A stretch of DNA of 64,000 nucleotides, taken from contig CBDCXF010000001.1 in the NCBI GenBank assembly GCA_965223755.1, positions 1,542,434-1,606,433 on the forward strand, read 5' to 3'. The notes beneath the pieces were generated by a model, which ran no database searches, was not told where the DNA came from, and saw nothing but the letters and a program-made list of their open reading frames with translations. Below are positions 18,010-27,847 of the stretch, piece by piece. A program made the position numbers and the translations under genes. The first letter of the stretch is position 1. Every line of letters starts with the position of its first letter. The stretch comes from CBDCXF01 sp965223755. GTDB taxonomy: Bacteria; Acidobacteriota; Thermoanaerobaculia; Multivoradales; JAHEKO01.

Positions 18010-19491
18010 ATGGTCTCGAATACTGACAATCCCCGTTTCGTTCTCGGCCTCAAGATCCGCCGACTGCGCAAGCAACAGGGGCTGACGCTGAAAAACGTTG
18101 CCGATCGAACCGGCATCGCGGTCTCGTACTTGAGCGAGATCGAGAAGGGAAAGAAGTACCCCAAGCCTGAGAAGTTGATGGTCTTGGCTGAAGCCCTTGG
18201 GGTGAGTTTCGACGAGCTGGTTTCGTTGCAAGTGAGCGAAGACCTCGCGTTCCTCAAGAGCGCGCTCGCCTCGCCGTTCTTGCGCGATTTTCCTTTTAAA
18301 TTGTTTGGTTTCGACCTCGAGGACGTATTCGGTCTGGTGAGCGACGAACCCAAGCGCGCTGGCGCGCTGGTTCACGCGCTGGTGGATGTCACCGAGTCCT
18401 TCGACCTCGATCACGAGTCGTTTCTCCTCGCCGCTTTGCGGGCCTATCAGCAACTGCACCACAACCATTTCCCCGAACTCGAAGAAGCCGCGACCGAGTT
18501 TCGCGGCGAAATCCAAATAGAGCCGGGACAGCCCGCCTCACCCGATGTATTAGCCGAAGTCCTCACCGACAGGTTTGGTTACCAGCTCGACTGGGACGCC
18601 CTCGCCGCCGACCCTAAACTTTCTAGCTTTCGCTCCGTCTTCCAACCCCGCAGCCACCCGACTCTCTTTGTCAATTCCAACCTGCTCTCTTCGCAGCAGG
18701 CCTTCGTTCTGGCGCGTGAAATCGGCTATGCCACTCTGGGGCTCAAAGAGCGCGCCTTGACTTCGTCGTGGCTCAAGATCGAGTCCTTCGATCAGGTTCA
18801 CAACAACTTTCAGGCGTCGTACTTTGCCGGCGCGGTCCTACTCGATGCGGTTACGGTCACGTCTGATATCGCTGGGTTGTTCGCGTCGAGCAAGTGGCGA
18901 CCGAACCACTTGCATCGCGCCATGGAGCGATTTGAAACCACCCCGGAGACCTACTTCACCCGCCTAACGCAAATCGTGCCCAAGGCGTTCGATCTGGAAC
19001 GGTTTTACTTCGCCCGCCTCAGCAACGCGGCAGACGGCAGCGCCGCGATGACCAAACTGCTCAACACCTCCGCTCTGCCACTCACCCGCGGCCTCGGGCT
19101 CGGCGAACACCATTGCCGACGCTGGCCTTCGTTTCAAATGCTCGCCGCCGCATCCTCGATCGCGAGACCAAAGCTGCTCGTCCAACACAACAATTTCGTC
19201 GAACAAGACCTACGCTTCCTAGCTCTGTCGGCCATACGGCCGCTGGCTTTGGATGCCTCGCGCCAATCTTCGGTCACGATCGCCTGGCAACTCGATGAGG
19301 CCACCCACAACACCATTCGCTTCGCCGAGGACCCTTCCATTTCGTCGATCGAAGTCGGCCTCACCTGCGAACGCTGCCCCCTCTCGGATGACCTCTGCGA
19401 CCAGCGCGCTGCTCCAGCATCTCGCGTGCAGGCGATCGAAGAACGTGAACGCCGTGAGATAGCTCTTGCCGGTCTTGCGCCCCAAGGTTAG
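18010..19491 (+). CDS. XRE-family regulator of the ScfR/RamB type
   Basis: A 493-residue transcription factor. An N-terminal XRE helix-turn-helix (about residues 10-70, LRKQQGLTLKNVADRTGIAV) is followed by an ImmA/IrrE-like segment and a C-terminal domain with cysteines (LTCERCPLSDDLC) as in short-chain fatty-acyl-CoA regulators. RamB and related proteins control acetate and glyoxylate-cycle genes, matching the divergent aceBA operon. The start is the first ATG; no strong ribosome-binding site is visible. Confidence 0.85.
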   Translation: MVSNTDNPRFVLGLKIRRLRKQQGLTLKNVADRTGIAVSYLSEIEKGKKYPKPEKLMVLAEALGVSFDELVSLQVSEDLAFLKSALASPFLRDFPFKLFGFDLEDVFGLVSDEPKRAGALVHALVDVTESFDLDHESFLLAALRAYQQLHHNHFPELEEAATEFRGEIQIEPGQPASPDVLAEVLTDRFGYQLDWDALAADPKLSSFRSVFQPRSHPTLFVNSNLLSSQQAFVLAREIGYATLGLKERALTSSWLKIESFDQVHNNFQASYFAGAVLLDAVTVTSDIAGLFASSKWRPNHLHRAMERFETTPETYFTRLTQIVPKAFDLERFYFARLSNAADGSAAMTKLLNTSALPLTRGLGLGEHHCRRWPSFQMLAAASSIARPKLLVQHNNFVEQDLRFLALSAIRPLALDASRQSSVTIAWQLDEATHNTIRFAEDPSISSIEVGLTCERCPLSDDLCDQRAAPASRVQAIEERERREIALAGLAPQG

Positions 19492-19823
19492 CCGGCCAGC
19501 TTTTCGGCATCGGTGACCACACGACGCATCCCTACCCTCCGAGTGCTATAGGAGGGTCCTGCAGGCGAGTTGAGGTTTGACAATTGCTCCTACGATAGGA
19601 GACGCTGTGGGCAGCTGATTCGCTCTAGATGCCTTGATACAGGGGCTCTGAAATAGCGACTCGTCTGCCTGGAACGCCCGAGCTCGGAGAGCTGGGCGGT
19701 CTCTGCGTATGAACGCAGGGTGAGACTTAAACCTTCTACGGCGCACTAGCTCGGCTGCGCGAGAACACACCTCGCAGCCTTGGAGGAATGCGCCTATTCA
19801 CCACTCACGTGCGGGGGTGAGGA
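19492..19823. other. Gene-free interval
   Basis: About 330 bases between the regulator and the HTTM gene. I see no RNA gene and no convincing terminator. A short minus-strand frame (19546-19770) lacks a ribosome-binding site and recognisable features. Confidence 0.4.
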
Positions 19824-21122
19824 ATGAGCGATTTTCGAATTGTGGGGTTGAGAAGACTTCCGTCTGCCTTCGTGGCGGCGTTTTGGACCAGGGTCAATGA
19901 CGTAATTGACTCGGGTGGCCGGAATGCCCTCGTTACTCGGGCATCACAAGCGGAGATGTTGGTTCGTCTCTACTACGTTTACCTGATGGTGGCCTCCTAC
20001 GGCCGCATCAATGAAACGACCAACGCGTGGGCGAGGGATTCTCCGGTTCACCGGCGTCTTGACCTTGCGCTTACGTCCTGGATCCCTCTTGATACCTGGC
20101 GGGAAATCGCCGTTGGGTGTGCGGTATTGATGCTAGCAATGTCCATGCTGGCCGCAATGATCCCTCGTTGGCGCGGTCCCAGAATCATCGCAATTTGCTC
20201 ATTCCTACTAACGGAAGCGATGGGGTTCGACGAAGCAGAAAAAATTTCTCACGCAGCACATCCCGTGGTGTGGGTCGGAATCGCCTTCTGTTTCTTGCCG
20301 AGCTTGAAGAATGATTCGAGCGAGCATCGCCGCACTTACCTTGCGACCTTCTTCGGTGCTCAAGTGCTCATGTGCCTGTTATATACCTGTGCGGGGCTCA
20401 CCAAAGTCATCGGCATCGCTTATGACTGGCATGAAGGAGTCACATGGCTCAATCCAGAGGCTTTGCCCTTGTTGTTCGCCGACAAATGGAGGGGCAGTCA
20501 CCAGTACCTCGCCGCTGCATTTTTCTTGTCGAATCCATGGGCTAGCTGGCTGTCAAGTGTAGGCGTTCTCTATCTGGAGGTCGGGGCGCTCTTTGCGGTG
20601 TTTCGGCCTCATCTGCACCGACCGTTGGCACTTGGCCTTCTTCTCATGCACGCCGCGATCTTGGTGGCTATGCGCATTGTGTTTCGGCCATCCGCGTTCA
20701 TCGTCGGTTTGCTCCTGTTGTGCTCGCCCTTTGCGCCGGCAAAGCTGCAAATGAAAGAGACAATTCTCGATCTCCCCGTAGTTCGTTGTCTGTACCAGTG
20801 GTTCAAATCACGAACTGCAGCAGCGGCGCACGGAGACCGCCCGGGAACATCTTCGGGAGACGCTCCATGGATACCCTCCTCAAGGGTTATGAAGCTTTGG
20901 ATTCCCGTGTTTGTGGTCGCGTACCTTTGCGTGGCCTATGGAAATCTTGACAAGCGCGGAAGATCTGCCAGTGAGATCTATCCGGTATCCGCCATGCCAA
21001 TGTTCATGCGTATTGATAGCAGCCAGGAAAATGTCAGGAAGCTGGCCCGAATCCGCAGCCAGCCGGCGAGCGCCAAAGAGAGAAGAAAGAACGCCATCAA
21101 CAATGGAAGAGACACTCGATAG
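19824..21122 (+). CDS. HTTM-domain (vitamin K-dependent carboxylase-like) membrane protein
   Basis: A 432-residue integral membrane protein with roughly eight hydrophobic segments in the HTTM arrangement (paired helices near residues 45-60, 95-130, 150-165, 180-200, 250-290, 345-365). The C-terminal tail is hydrophilic. A GAGGA site precedes the ATG. HTTM proteins are distant relatives of gamma-glutamyl carboxylase and are often horizontally acquired; function is unknown here. Base composition looks lower in G+C than the upstream genes. Confidence 0.65.
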   Translation: MSDFRIVGLRRLPSAFVAAFWTRVNDVIDSGGRNALVTRASQAEMLVRLYYVYLMVASYGRINETTNAWARDSPVHRRLDLALTSWIPLDTWREIAVGCAVLMLAMSMLAAMIPRWRGPRIIAICSFLLTEAMGFDEAEKISHAAHPVVWVGIAFCFLPSLKNDSSEHRRTYLATFFGAQVLMCLLYTCAGLTKVIGIAYDWHEGVTWLNPEALPLLFADKWRGSHQYLAAAFFLSNPWASWLSSVGVLYLEVGALFAVFRPHLHRPLALGLLLMHAAILVAMRIVFRPSAFIVGLLLLCSPFAPAKLQMKETILDLPVVRCLYQWFKSRTAAAAHGDRPGTSSGDAPWIPSSRVMKLWIPVFVVAYLCVAYGNLDKRGRSASEIYPVSAMPMFMRIDSSQENVRKLARIRSQPASAKERRKNAINNGRDTR

Positions 21123-21385
21123 GTGCCATACACGAACGCCTCTGAGTCGGCCTCAGGTCGATGGACCGCAAGTGAGGTGCTGACCACGTAGTCGATCCGA
21201 CCGAATTCCCATGCGCTATCAACGCTCACGTCGCAAGTGGCAGCAGATCAGAAAAGGGAGAAACACTCCCGTGCGCTACCCAATCACCCGCGCCACGAGT
21301 AAGGAATATGGGAATCGTTCCTGAGCACTTCCGAAGGAAGTGCGACGACCGATGACCTTGCGGCCTGCCACTTGTTACGCGAGTA

Positions 21386-21451
21386 GCGGAAGCGCATGGG
21401 AATCGAACCCACCCCTCGAACCGATCCGGAACGAGACTACGATTTTGAAGA
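21386..21451 (-). repeat. selC 3'-half copy 1: distal attachment site
   Basis: On the minus strand this matches the tRNA-Sec gene at 53.6 kb from the anticodon loop to the discriminator base, then diverges on the 5' side. The CCA position reads CTA. It differs from the intact gene by paired changes in the variable arm (see findings). It is read as the displaced chromosomal end of selC and the outer boundary of the island. Confidence 0.85.
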
Positions 21452-21540
21452 TTGCTTCGAATCAACAAGCCCCAATAAGAGACAACTCGTAACCACAGCT
21501 AAATCAACAGCTTGTGAGCTTCCACGTTGTTGGTAAGTGT

Positions 21541-21557
21541 TGCCATGAGTGTGCCAT
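21541..21557. promoter_or_regulatory. Direct-repeat arm site next to att copy 1
   Basis: TGCCATGAGTGTGCCAT, a tandem TGCCA motif, lies about 90 bases inside att copy 1. Nearly the same sequence occurs beside att copy 2 (23951-23967) and just upstream of the integrase gene (53465-53482). It is a likely integrase arm-binding site or integrase operator. Confidence 0.55.
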
Positions 21558-21701
21558 CGTCCCCTCGCTTGCGAGCATCCCGGAGGAACCATCAACCCAA
21601 CTATCCGCTGCCTGCTGCAACCAAAGAAGAGGGTCGCCTCACAGGCTGTATAATCACTCGCGTTAGAAAAAACTTGCTTCTGAACAAGGAGGGAAGCCAG
21701 T

Positions 21702-22532
21702 ATGTTTCGATTTTCGAGCAAATCAACGCTTGCGATCCTTGCGTTCGCGTGCGCATCAGTCCTTAGGGGAGGAGGCGGAGCAGCACTCGACTTAGTCGAA
21801 GAGAACTCACAGCCGCTTTTCCCAGAGTTCGTCTCCACTGCCGAGGGCGTCTATACGCCTTACAGCTGGGTGACGTTGGATGCACTAAACAGCGACCCAA
21901 AGTATTCAAAGGCTCTTGCAGGGACTCGATCTCAGGAATTGTTTGAACTGCACGGTGAAGTAACAGAAGCGGGTGAATCAGACTGTTCAGAACTACAAGA
22001 AGTTGTGGATTTCAATGAACTCCTGCCCGCTCGCGAACTCAACTCACTTCACGACTACCTCAGGAACGAGGGTGGCGTGGTTTCTTTCACCATTGAGGCG
22101 ACAAAGACTGGGTTCTATTTCGGGGTTCCCTCTACCATGCTCGCGCTCCGAAGCAATTGGGCGAGCGACAACGCGGAGCCGACATTTGTCCGTGAAGAGA
22201 GTCTTCAATATGCCGTCGTGCCAAAAGCAGACGTTCAGTTTGGCGATGTCACGGTGTGCCAGCGGCAGGAAGGGTTCGACGAGCTCTATGAGCCGGGCAT
22301 CCGTGTTCTCTATTTTCCGCGTTCCGGCAATTCCAGCGAGATCTTGCAGTTCCACGACAGGCATGAACTAGTTGTTGAATCCGCCGACAACGCAGCACAA
22401 CTCCACGCTCCCGAAGCGTTCTATGTTGATTCAGACTTTGCTAGACCAGGCTTTCAAGCCGTTGAGGACTTCTTCTTAAATGAACTAGAAGTCGTTAAGC
22501 CCTTCGCCCCCAGCAACGGAGGTGAAGAATGA
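21702..22532 (+). CDS. Secreted protein of unknown function, protease partner
   Basis: A 276-residue protein with an N-terminal signal peptide (hydrophobic to about residue 28). The ATG follows AAGGAGGGA with good spacing. The rest is an acidic mixed alpha/beta domain with three cysteines after the signal region. I do not recognise a family. Its stop overlaps the ATG of the downstream metalloprotease gene, so it may be a partner or substrate of that protease. Confidence 0.6.
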   Translation: MFRFSSKSTLAILAFACASVLRGGGGAALDLVEENSQPLFPEFVSTAEGVYTPYSWVTLDALNSDPKYSKALAGTRSQELFELHGEVTEAGESDCSELQEVVDFNELLPARELNSLHDYLRNEGGVVSFTIEATKTGFYFGVPSTMLALRSNWASDNAEPTFVREESLQYAVVPKADVQFGDVTVCQRQEGFDELYEPGIRVLYFPRSGNSSEILQFHDRHELVVESADNAAQLHAPEAFYVDSDFARPGFQAVEDFFLNELEVVKPFAPSNGGEE

Positions 22533-23671
22533 ACTGGAAGTCTCTAAGTCTACTTGTTCTGGTTGCGGTCGTGAGCACCCAACCAGCTAGTGCTGCCGGC
22601 TGCTCAAACGGTACAGAAGGCTATCCAACACCGAGAAATGTCAGCAATATCGGGGTGACGGGTGAAGGCATCTCAGACTTCAACCTCGGTCAGGCTGCCA
22701 ATGGTTGGAATAGTGCCTGCAACACGGCCAAGATGCCCTATACAAGAGTCGGAAGCGGAGACGTACAGGTTCGAGTGAAGAAATTTACCGGCAACTCTGG
22801 AAGAGCCTCGTGCGGTGATTGGACGCCTCAAAAAGACCCAAATACGGGCAAGTTGAAGGGAGGGACCATCCGTCTTTGGGACAAGGCGATGTCAGGTGGA
22901 AGAGTGTTCACTTGTAATGTCGTGGACACTCTCAAGCATGAGCTGGGGCACGTCCTTGGCCTCAAGCACTCAGGCTGTGCTGGTACCATCATGGGACCTG
23001 CTAGACACAAGAATTACGTCCTGCAGCCACGCACAATCGAACCAGAGTTCTGTTTCGATGCGGAAGCTAACTGGTGGACCGCAGCAGAGCAGCAGGCCGC
23101 AGACATTCAATGGTGCTTCAACAAGCAAGATGAGTGCTATTCACCGCTTATCGTTGACCTTGGTAAAAATGGGCTCAAACTTTCGAACCGCAACCAAGGG
23201 GTCTGGTTCGATATCAACGCGGACGGCGCCGCTGATTTAACGGGATGGGTTAAGGGCGAAGATCCATTGATCGTCTGGGACTTTGATTCCAGCGGAGAAA
23301 TTGAAGGCGGACAGGAGTTATTCGGCTCTTTCTCAGGATTTTGGCCGGACATTCCGCTCAACGGCTTTTCCGCACTATCTCGTCTCGATTGGGAAGAAAA
23401 TGGTGGAAACGCAGACGGTATGTTCAGTGCGGCTGACGAAGCTTTTTCCCTGCTGCATCTGTGGTACGACGACAACGCGGATGGGAAGACTAACCCGGGT
23501 GAGCTGGTGCCATTAGCCGGCGTTGTGGAGTCCATTTCTCTACTTGGCGTGGAGACGCCAAATGGCGGACAGAAAGCTGGTCATTGGCTAATGCTGAAGT
23601 CATTCGCTACTCTCGTTGGAGGCGATCGAGTTTATGTATACGACGTGATCTTCCAAGCCGAAGACGGGTAG
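22529..23671 (+). CDS. Secreted matrixin-like zinc metalloprotease with C-terminal calcium-binding-like repeats
   Basis: 380 residues with a signal peptide (cleavage near ASAA, residue 23). The metzincin motif HELGHVLGLKH is at 137-147 and a Met-turn-like GTIMG follows at about 152-156. The C-terminal half has Asp-rich loops (DINADGAADL, DFDSSGEIEG, DDNADGKTN) like EF-hand/dockerin-type calcium loops, with a repeat-like 'GLKLSNRNQGVWFDIN' segment. It overlaps the previous gene by ATGA and is followed by a strong terminator. The two genes are the only cargo of the short selC element. Confidence 0.82.
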   Translation: MNWKSLSLLVLVAVVSTQPASAAGCSNGTEGYPTPRNVSNIGVTGEGISDFNLGQAANGWNSACNTAKMPYTRVGSGDVQVRVKKFTGNSGRASCGDWTPQKDPNTGKLKGGTIRLWDKAMSGGRVFTCNVVDTLKHELGHVLGLKHSGCAGTIMGPARHKNYVLQPRTIEPEFCFDAEANWWTAAEQQAADIQWCFNKQDECYSPLIVDLGKNGLKLSNRNQGVWFDINADGAADLTGWVKGEDPLIVWDFDSSGEIEGGQELFGSFSGFWPDIPLNGFSALSRLDWEENGGNADGMFSAADEAFSLLHLWYDDNADGKTNPGELVPLAGVVESISLLGVETPNGGQKAGHWLMLKSFATLVGGDRVYVYDVIFQAEDG

Positions 23672-23697
23672 GCAAAGATCGACACTCATAACTGCGA

Positions 23698-23728
23698 GGG
23701 GCTGGCAATTGCCAGCCCCTTTTGTGTT
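23698..23728 (+). terminator. Rho-independent terminator after the protease gene
   Basis: A perfect 11-bp stem-type palindrome GGGGCTGGCAA/TTGCCAGCCCC (23698-23719) is followed by TTTTGTGTTT. It ends the two-gene protease operon. Confidence 0.85.
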
Positions 23729-23763
23729 TAGATCAAAGCGCCTACAGCACTAACTCCACTTAG

Positions 23764-23831
23764 TGGCGGAAGCGCATGGGAATCGAACCCACCCCTCGAA
23801 CCGATCCGGAACGAGACTACGATTTTGAAGA
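23764..23831 (-). repeat. selC 3'-half copy 2: internal attachment site
   Basis: This copy is the same as copy 1 across the tRNA 3' half, with the CCA triplet kept. Beyond the tRNA segment the two copies still resemble each other for over 100 bases (shared CAACTCGTAAC and neighbours), so they come from related elements. It divides a short element (21.4-23.8 kb) from the long one (23.8-53.6 kb). Confidence 0.85.
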
Positions 23832-24252
23832 TTGCTCGAAACCAATAGGCCTCAACAAAAACCAACTCGTAACAACAATAAAAACAACGACTTGCACCTA
23901 CTTGCCTTGTTGACAACTGTTGGCATGAGTGGCCGTTTCTTGAGTCAACTGTGCCATGAGTGTGCCACTGAACTGACCCTTCCCGCTCAGTAGTGCTCGC
24001 TCACGTCTTCAGAACTCAGGTATGCCTACGGCAAATGGGAGAGTTGGTCAGGGGACGATTGCTGACCATTAAAGGACCAAGAACGCCGTTTCCATCTTCA
24101 CAAGAGATCTTCGACTTCTCCGTCATCCGTTAGGAAAGCTCCCGCACCTCATAAAGGACTGGACGGTGGCAGTACAGAGCTACGTCGAAACCGACTTTTT
24201 AGAAAGTGGTGGCATACGAACTTCAATCATCGTAGAACGGATGCTTCGTCCA
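23832..24252. other. Att-flanking gene-free interval
   Basis: About 420 bases between att copy 2 and the ABC permease gene. It contains a degenerate and an intact copy of the arm motif (TGTTGGCATGAGTGGCC at 23918-23934; GTGCCATGAGTGTGCCA at 23951-23967). The remainder holds no gene that I can support. Confidence 0.55.
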
Positions 24253-25740
24253 CTACACCCGCGCATATCGCCTGCTCACAGCAAGCGCAAAAAGAACTGA
24301 GATCATTGTGAGGCCAATGAATTCGATGAAACTCCTGCCCATACCTGAAATCGCGCCGGCCTGGAGCATTGGCGCTTGGATAGAAAGCTCTTCAAGTCGG
24401 GGCGGTTGTCGGACAGCTACGCGCATCTCGGCAACTCCGTTTTTGATTGGAACTGTTATTGGTTCTGCGAGTACCCGTTCGTAGACCTGGCGCTGTCGTT
24501 GGTCCGCTGCCCGAGACCAATTCTGACGCGTTCCCCAACCTACCCCGGCCATGTCGGCTGCGAAGTACCTGAGGAGCGTCGGTGGACTCGCCCAGGACAG
24601 TAGCCGTGCCAGGCTGTACGATTTTTCTTCAATTCGCCTTCTTCGGTCGAGGGCGGCCTCGATCGCGGCGCCGCGGCCGGAATAGTAATTACGCCATTCA
24701 CTTGAGGCTTGTAGCCGAATTTCCTCCCAATTGTCCATGATGCCCTTGGTGCTGATGGTGTTTGGTGCCGCATCGGTTACATCTCGAAAGGCCTGGCCCA
24801 GCGCTAGAGCAAGCTCTTCTTCCGCTGCGAGGGAAGTCTCAGATGCCAGATACGGCTGCTCCTTAGACGCATTCTCAGCTACCCGCTGAGTCGCCAACAT
24901 GAGTAATCCTGGCAGGGCAATCGCGACAACCGCCCAAATCGCGATCGAGAATGCGACGCCACTACGAACATCAACTGCGAAACTCGAAATCCATGCGCCT
25001 AGACAGTAGTACCAAAACAGAAGTGCAAAGAGTCCAAGGCCGACCAGGGTTATGGTTGCAAGCTCGTGGAATCCACCGAACGACCCCACCGCCCAAACGA
25101 CTAAAGCTGTTATTGAGAGCAATAGAATGACCAACGCACCGGCAAACCCGGCGCCAGCTGCTAAATGCCCGGCGATAATCTGTCTGCGAGAAGCGCCCAT
25201 TCCTGCCAACATTTCCATCGTTCTTTGCTCTCGTTCCCTGGGCAAGGAAAGTGAACCGAGTACCAGCAACACTAGTCCTCCCATTTGTGCTCCTACATCG
25301 AGCAGGTCCGATTGATCGGTTGTGCCCCCAGTTTCGGCCATACCGAGTTCTTGCAACGAGGGGCCCTCAATTAGCCCAATCTCCGTGAAGAGCCAGTATG
25401 CAGGCTCCTGGGTGACGGCGCGAACAAGCGTGGCACCTCGACGAGGTGGCTTGATCAACGAGATCGCCAGGCGCTCATCGAAATCTGTATCAGGGTGATC
25501 TATTCCACGGTAACCGCTTTGTTCGGCGACTCTACTTGCGGCCTGGGCCTGGTCAAGCAACCCAACATATCCTTTGACCTCGCGCACATACTGGTCTGAT
25601 GATCGGTATGCAGTCACAACCCCTACAACGGTGACACACAAGAACAGCGTTACGAAGGTGGGATCTCGAATGGTTTCGAGGAGTACCCGACGGCTTATCG
25701 CAAGCCACTGGGGCGGGCCTTCGGATTGCTTGATCAGCAT
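24253..25740 (-). CDS. ABC-2-type transporter permease (DUF3526-like)
   Basis: A 495-residue membrane subunit. A first transmembrane helix (about 27-45) is followed by a large extracytoplasmic loop (about 45-150), a cluster of helices (about 150-290), a second soluble loop (about 290-460) and a final helix. The PREREQRTMEMLAGMGASRRQIIAGH segment is the cytoplasmic coupling region typical of ABC-2 permeases. It overlaps the ATPase gene by 7 bases. It is the last gene of the minus-strand peptide operon and likely exports or handles the operon's small peptide, or relays its effect; the substrate is inferred. Confidence 0.78.
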   Translation of the reverse strand: MLIKQSEGPPQWLAISRRVLLETIRDPTFVTLFLCVTVVGVVTAYRSSDQYVREVKGYVGLLDQAQAASRVAEQSGYRGIDHPDTDFDERLAISLIKPPRRGATLVRAVTQEPAYWLFTEIGLIEGPSLQELGMAETGGTTDQSDLLDVGAQMGGLVLLVLGSLSLPREREQRTMEMLAGMGASRRQIIAGHLAAGAGFAGALVILLLSITALVVWAVGSFGGFHELATITLVGLGLFALLFWYYCLGAWISSFAVDVRSGVAFSIAIWAVVAIALPGLLMLATQRVAENASKEQPYLASETSLAAEEELALALGQAFRDVTDAAPNTISTKGIMDNWEEIRLQASSEWRNYYSGRGAAIEAALDRRRRIEEKSYSLARLLSWASPPTLLRYFAADMAGVGWGTRQNWSRAADQRQRQVYERVLAEPITVPIKNGVAEMRVAVRQPPRLEELSIQAPMLQAGAISGMGRSFIEFIGLTMISVLFALAVSRRYARV

Positions 25741-26411
25741 GAAATTGCCTTGCGAATTTCATCGGGCGATACTGCCGAAGCTTCCGCGTCCAACGCAATA
25801 CCGCTCGTTCCCAAGACGATGATGCGGTCACCAAAAGATGCAGCCCATGTGATGTCGTGCGTTGCCACGACAACCACGGCACCCTGCCCCCGCAGTCGCT
25901 TCAAGAATGTTGTCGTCTCATCGACCCCAGGGACGTCTAAACCAGAGAGGGGTTCATCTAGAACGACTGCGGCTGGGGCAACAAGCTCTAGAGTGGCAAG
26001 GAGAATACGGCGTCGTTGGCCGCGACTTAGCTGCGAAGACGGAACATCGTGGCGATGCTTGGCCAGCCCTGCAGACTCAAGTGCTTGAGACAAAGCCTCT
26101 TCTGAGACCTTCTTTCGACTATGAAGCGCTACCAGAAACTTTACATTCTCAATCGCAGTTAGGCGGGGATAAAAATCCAGACGATCAGGGACAAAGACGA
26201 TCGCGCCTGACTTCGGTTGCTCATTATCTAGGTATATCTTCCCTTTGCTGGCAGTGAGAATTCCTCCGAAAAGGCGCAGGAGCGTTGATTTTCCAACACC
26301 GTTGCGACCCATGAGGCATGTGATGCGCGAGCGACTGCAGCCGCAATCGAGATCCCTCAGGACCGGAGTATTAGCTACGTACGAGAAAGAAAGTTCCCGG
26401 GCCTCGAGCAC
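25734..26411 (-). CDS. ABC transporter ATP-binding protein
   Basis: 225 residues with Walker A GRNGVGKST (about 35-43), the LSRGQ signature, Walker B AVVLDEPLSGLD and the H-loop ATHD. It overlaps the permease gene downstream and follows the NEW3 protein gene by 2 bases. It energises the permease encoded next to it. Confidence 0.92.
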   Translation of the reverse strand: MLEARELSFSYVANTPVLRDLDCGCSRSRITCLMGRNGVGKSTLLRLFGGILTASKGKIYLDNEQPKSGAIVFVPDRLDFYPRLTAIENVKFLVALHSRKKVSEEALSQALESAGLAKHRHDVPSSQLSRGQRRRILLATLELVAPAAVVLDEPLSGLDVPGVDETTTFLKRLRGQGAVVVVATHDITWAASFGDRIIVLGTSGIALDAEASAVSPDEIRKAISC

Positions 26412-26413
26412 GT

Positions 26414-27835
26414 CTAAAACCTTGCCCGGCGAGCTCTAAGTGCCAAGAACCCGAGAACAGCAATACCCGCGATCAGCACAAGTAGCACGAGGTACTTCTG
26501 GCCAACGCCAGCAGGTACGACTCTTATTCTCAGGCGCTCAGAGTATGACGACGGTTGACCAGGATTCTCTTCATATTGCAAGTCCATGCCTATTGTGTAG
26601 TCGCCCTCAAGTGTGTCGGGGGGGATATCAACGACGACAGTCCTTGATATCTCGCTTCTTGGAGCTAGTGTCTCAATCAACTCACTCTCTGTAGCACGCC
26701 ATGATTGCGGTGTGCTCGCAAGCACATAAATACCGGATGCTTGTTCGCTGCCACGATTCCTAACTTCATAGTTGATTAAGAGCTCATCGCCGGGACGAGT
26801 CTCGTAGTACAAAGACTCTGGCTCAAGCGCCAGCTCTGCTTGACCAAGAACAAGTAGACTCAAACTGAGTGAGTCCTGTGGTTCTTGATTCGATTCGTCC
26901 GTTGCCGCTACCGATATCTCTACAGTTTCACCGGAGGTGAGCCAGGTACGCGGTGAATCCGGCAAGGTCACACGAAGTTCGACTCGCCTCGACGGGACAT
27001 CTTCGGTGAGAACGATCGTCTGAACGACGCCATCACTTTCAAGGTCTACAACCTGACCATCAATCGGCTCGTGTGAAGACTGGACCGACAATTCAAGCGA
27101 GGCAGATCGCGCACTACCTAGTTCGAGTTCGAGCGGGAAAGCGACGGTCTCTCCAAATACTCCCCGTAGGGCTGTATTTGTCGTTGTGAGTGTCGCGGAA
27201 GGACCAAGTTTCAGCACCGGGACAACCTGCTGCGTTTGCCCGATGGCTGAGTTGATAACGATCGCAACCGTGCGGGCTTCGCGAATGATCTCAAAAGATG
27301 CGACCGCTCTCGTACCAGGGCCGATCTGTTCGATAGTGCGGCTATACGGGAAGGTCAGAATCTCGCCGGTGTCGCTCGCAAGTACTCGAACTTCCACGTT
27401 ATGAAGAGAGCCGCCTGGCCCTAATCCAATCGAACTGCCCTCAATTCCGAGAGACTCGATCCACTCCACGCCTTGTTTGCTATGTTCAAGTTCGACCCTC
27501 AGAACAGATTCGGAACTTCCACTAGGGTCCATAACAACTCGTCGCACCTTCAGGACACGACCTAGCACCGTCGAACTCTTTGTCGCTGCTGCGATTACTT
27601 GGAGTCGTGCATCAACGAGGCCCGCTTGAGCTTCCCCTAGTGTTTGCTTCGAGACGAGCCCCAAGCTGGCCAACTCTTCGAGCCGAGCGACCCTCTCAGC
27701 TTCGAGTCTTGTCCTATTTACAGCACGTAATAGGTCCACTTCTTGCTGCGCATGGGAACCGCCTGGCGAAAACCCAACAAGGGAAAAAACAATGGCAGAC
27801 AGCCAACCAAGCGTTGATCTATGTTGGTTGAACAT
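26414..27835 (-). CDS. Membrane-anchored exported protein with NEW3-like domain
   Basis: 473 residues: a signal peptide (to about residue 29), a short helical region, several beta-rich Ig-like segments, a NEW3-like domain around 340-430 (YEVRNRGSEQASGIYVLAS ... PPDTLEGDYTIGMD) and a C-terminal transmembrane helix with a basic end (RARRARF). NEW3 proteins often accompany ABC-2 transporters. It probably acts as the periplasmic partner of the transporter encoded downstream. Confidence 0.68.
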   Translation of the reverse strand: MFNQHRSTLGWLSAIVFSLVGFSPGGSHAQQEVDLLRAVNRTRLEAERVARLEELASLGLVSKQTLGEAQAGLVDARLQVIAAATKSSTVLGRVLKVRRVVMDPSGSSESVLRVELEHSKQGVEWIESLGIEGSSIGLGPGGSLHNVEVRVLASDTGEILTFPYSRTIEQIGPGTRAVASFEIIREARTVAIVINSAIGQTQQVVPVLKLGPSATLTTTNTALRGVFGETVAFPLELELGSARSASLELSVQSSHEPIDGQVVDLESDGVVQTIVLTEDVPSRRVELRVTLPDSPRTWLTSGETVEISVAATDESNQEPQDSLSLSLLVLGQAELALEPESLYYETRPGDELLINYEVRNRGSEQASGIYVLASTPQSWRATESELIETLAPRSEISRTVVVDIPPDTLEGDYTIGMDLQYEENPGQPSSYSERLRIRVVPAGVGQKYLVLLVLIAGIAVLGFLALRARRARF

Positions 27836-27847
27836 TGCTTGTCAAGC

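Noticed and set aside
19546..19770. A 74-codon minus-strand frame before the HTTM gene
   Set aside because: Arg-rich, no ribosome-binding site and no recognisable domain; likely chance.
21386..23831. Two extra functional tRNA-Sec genes
   Set aside because: Both copies lack the 5' half (acceptor strand, D arm), so they cannot fold as tRNAs; they are attachment-site fragments.
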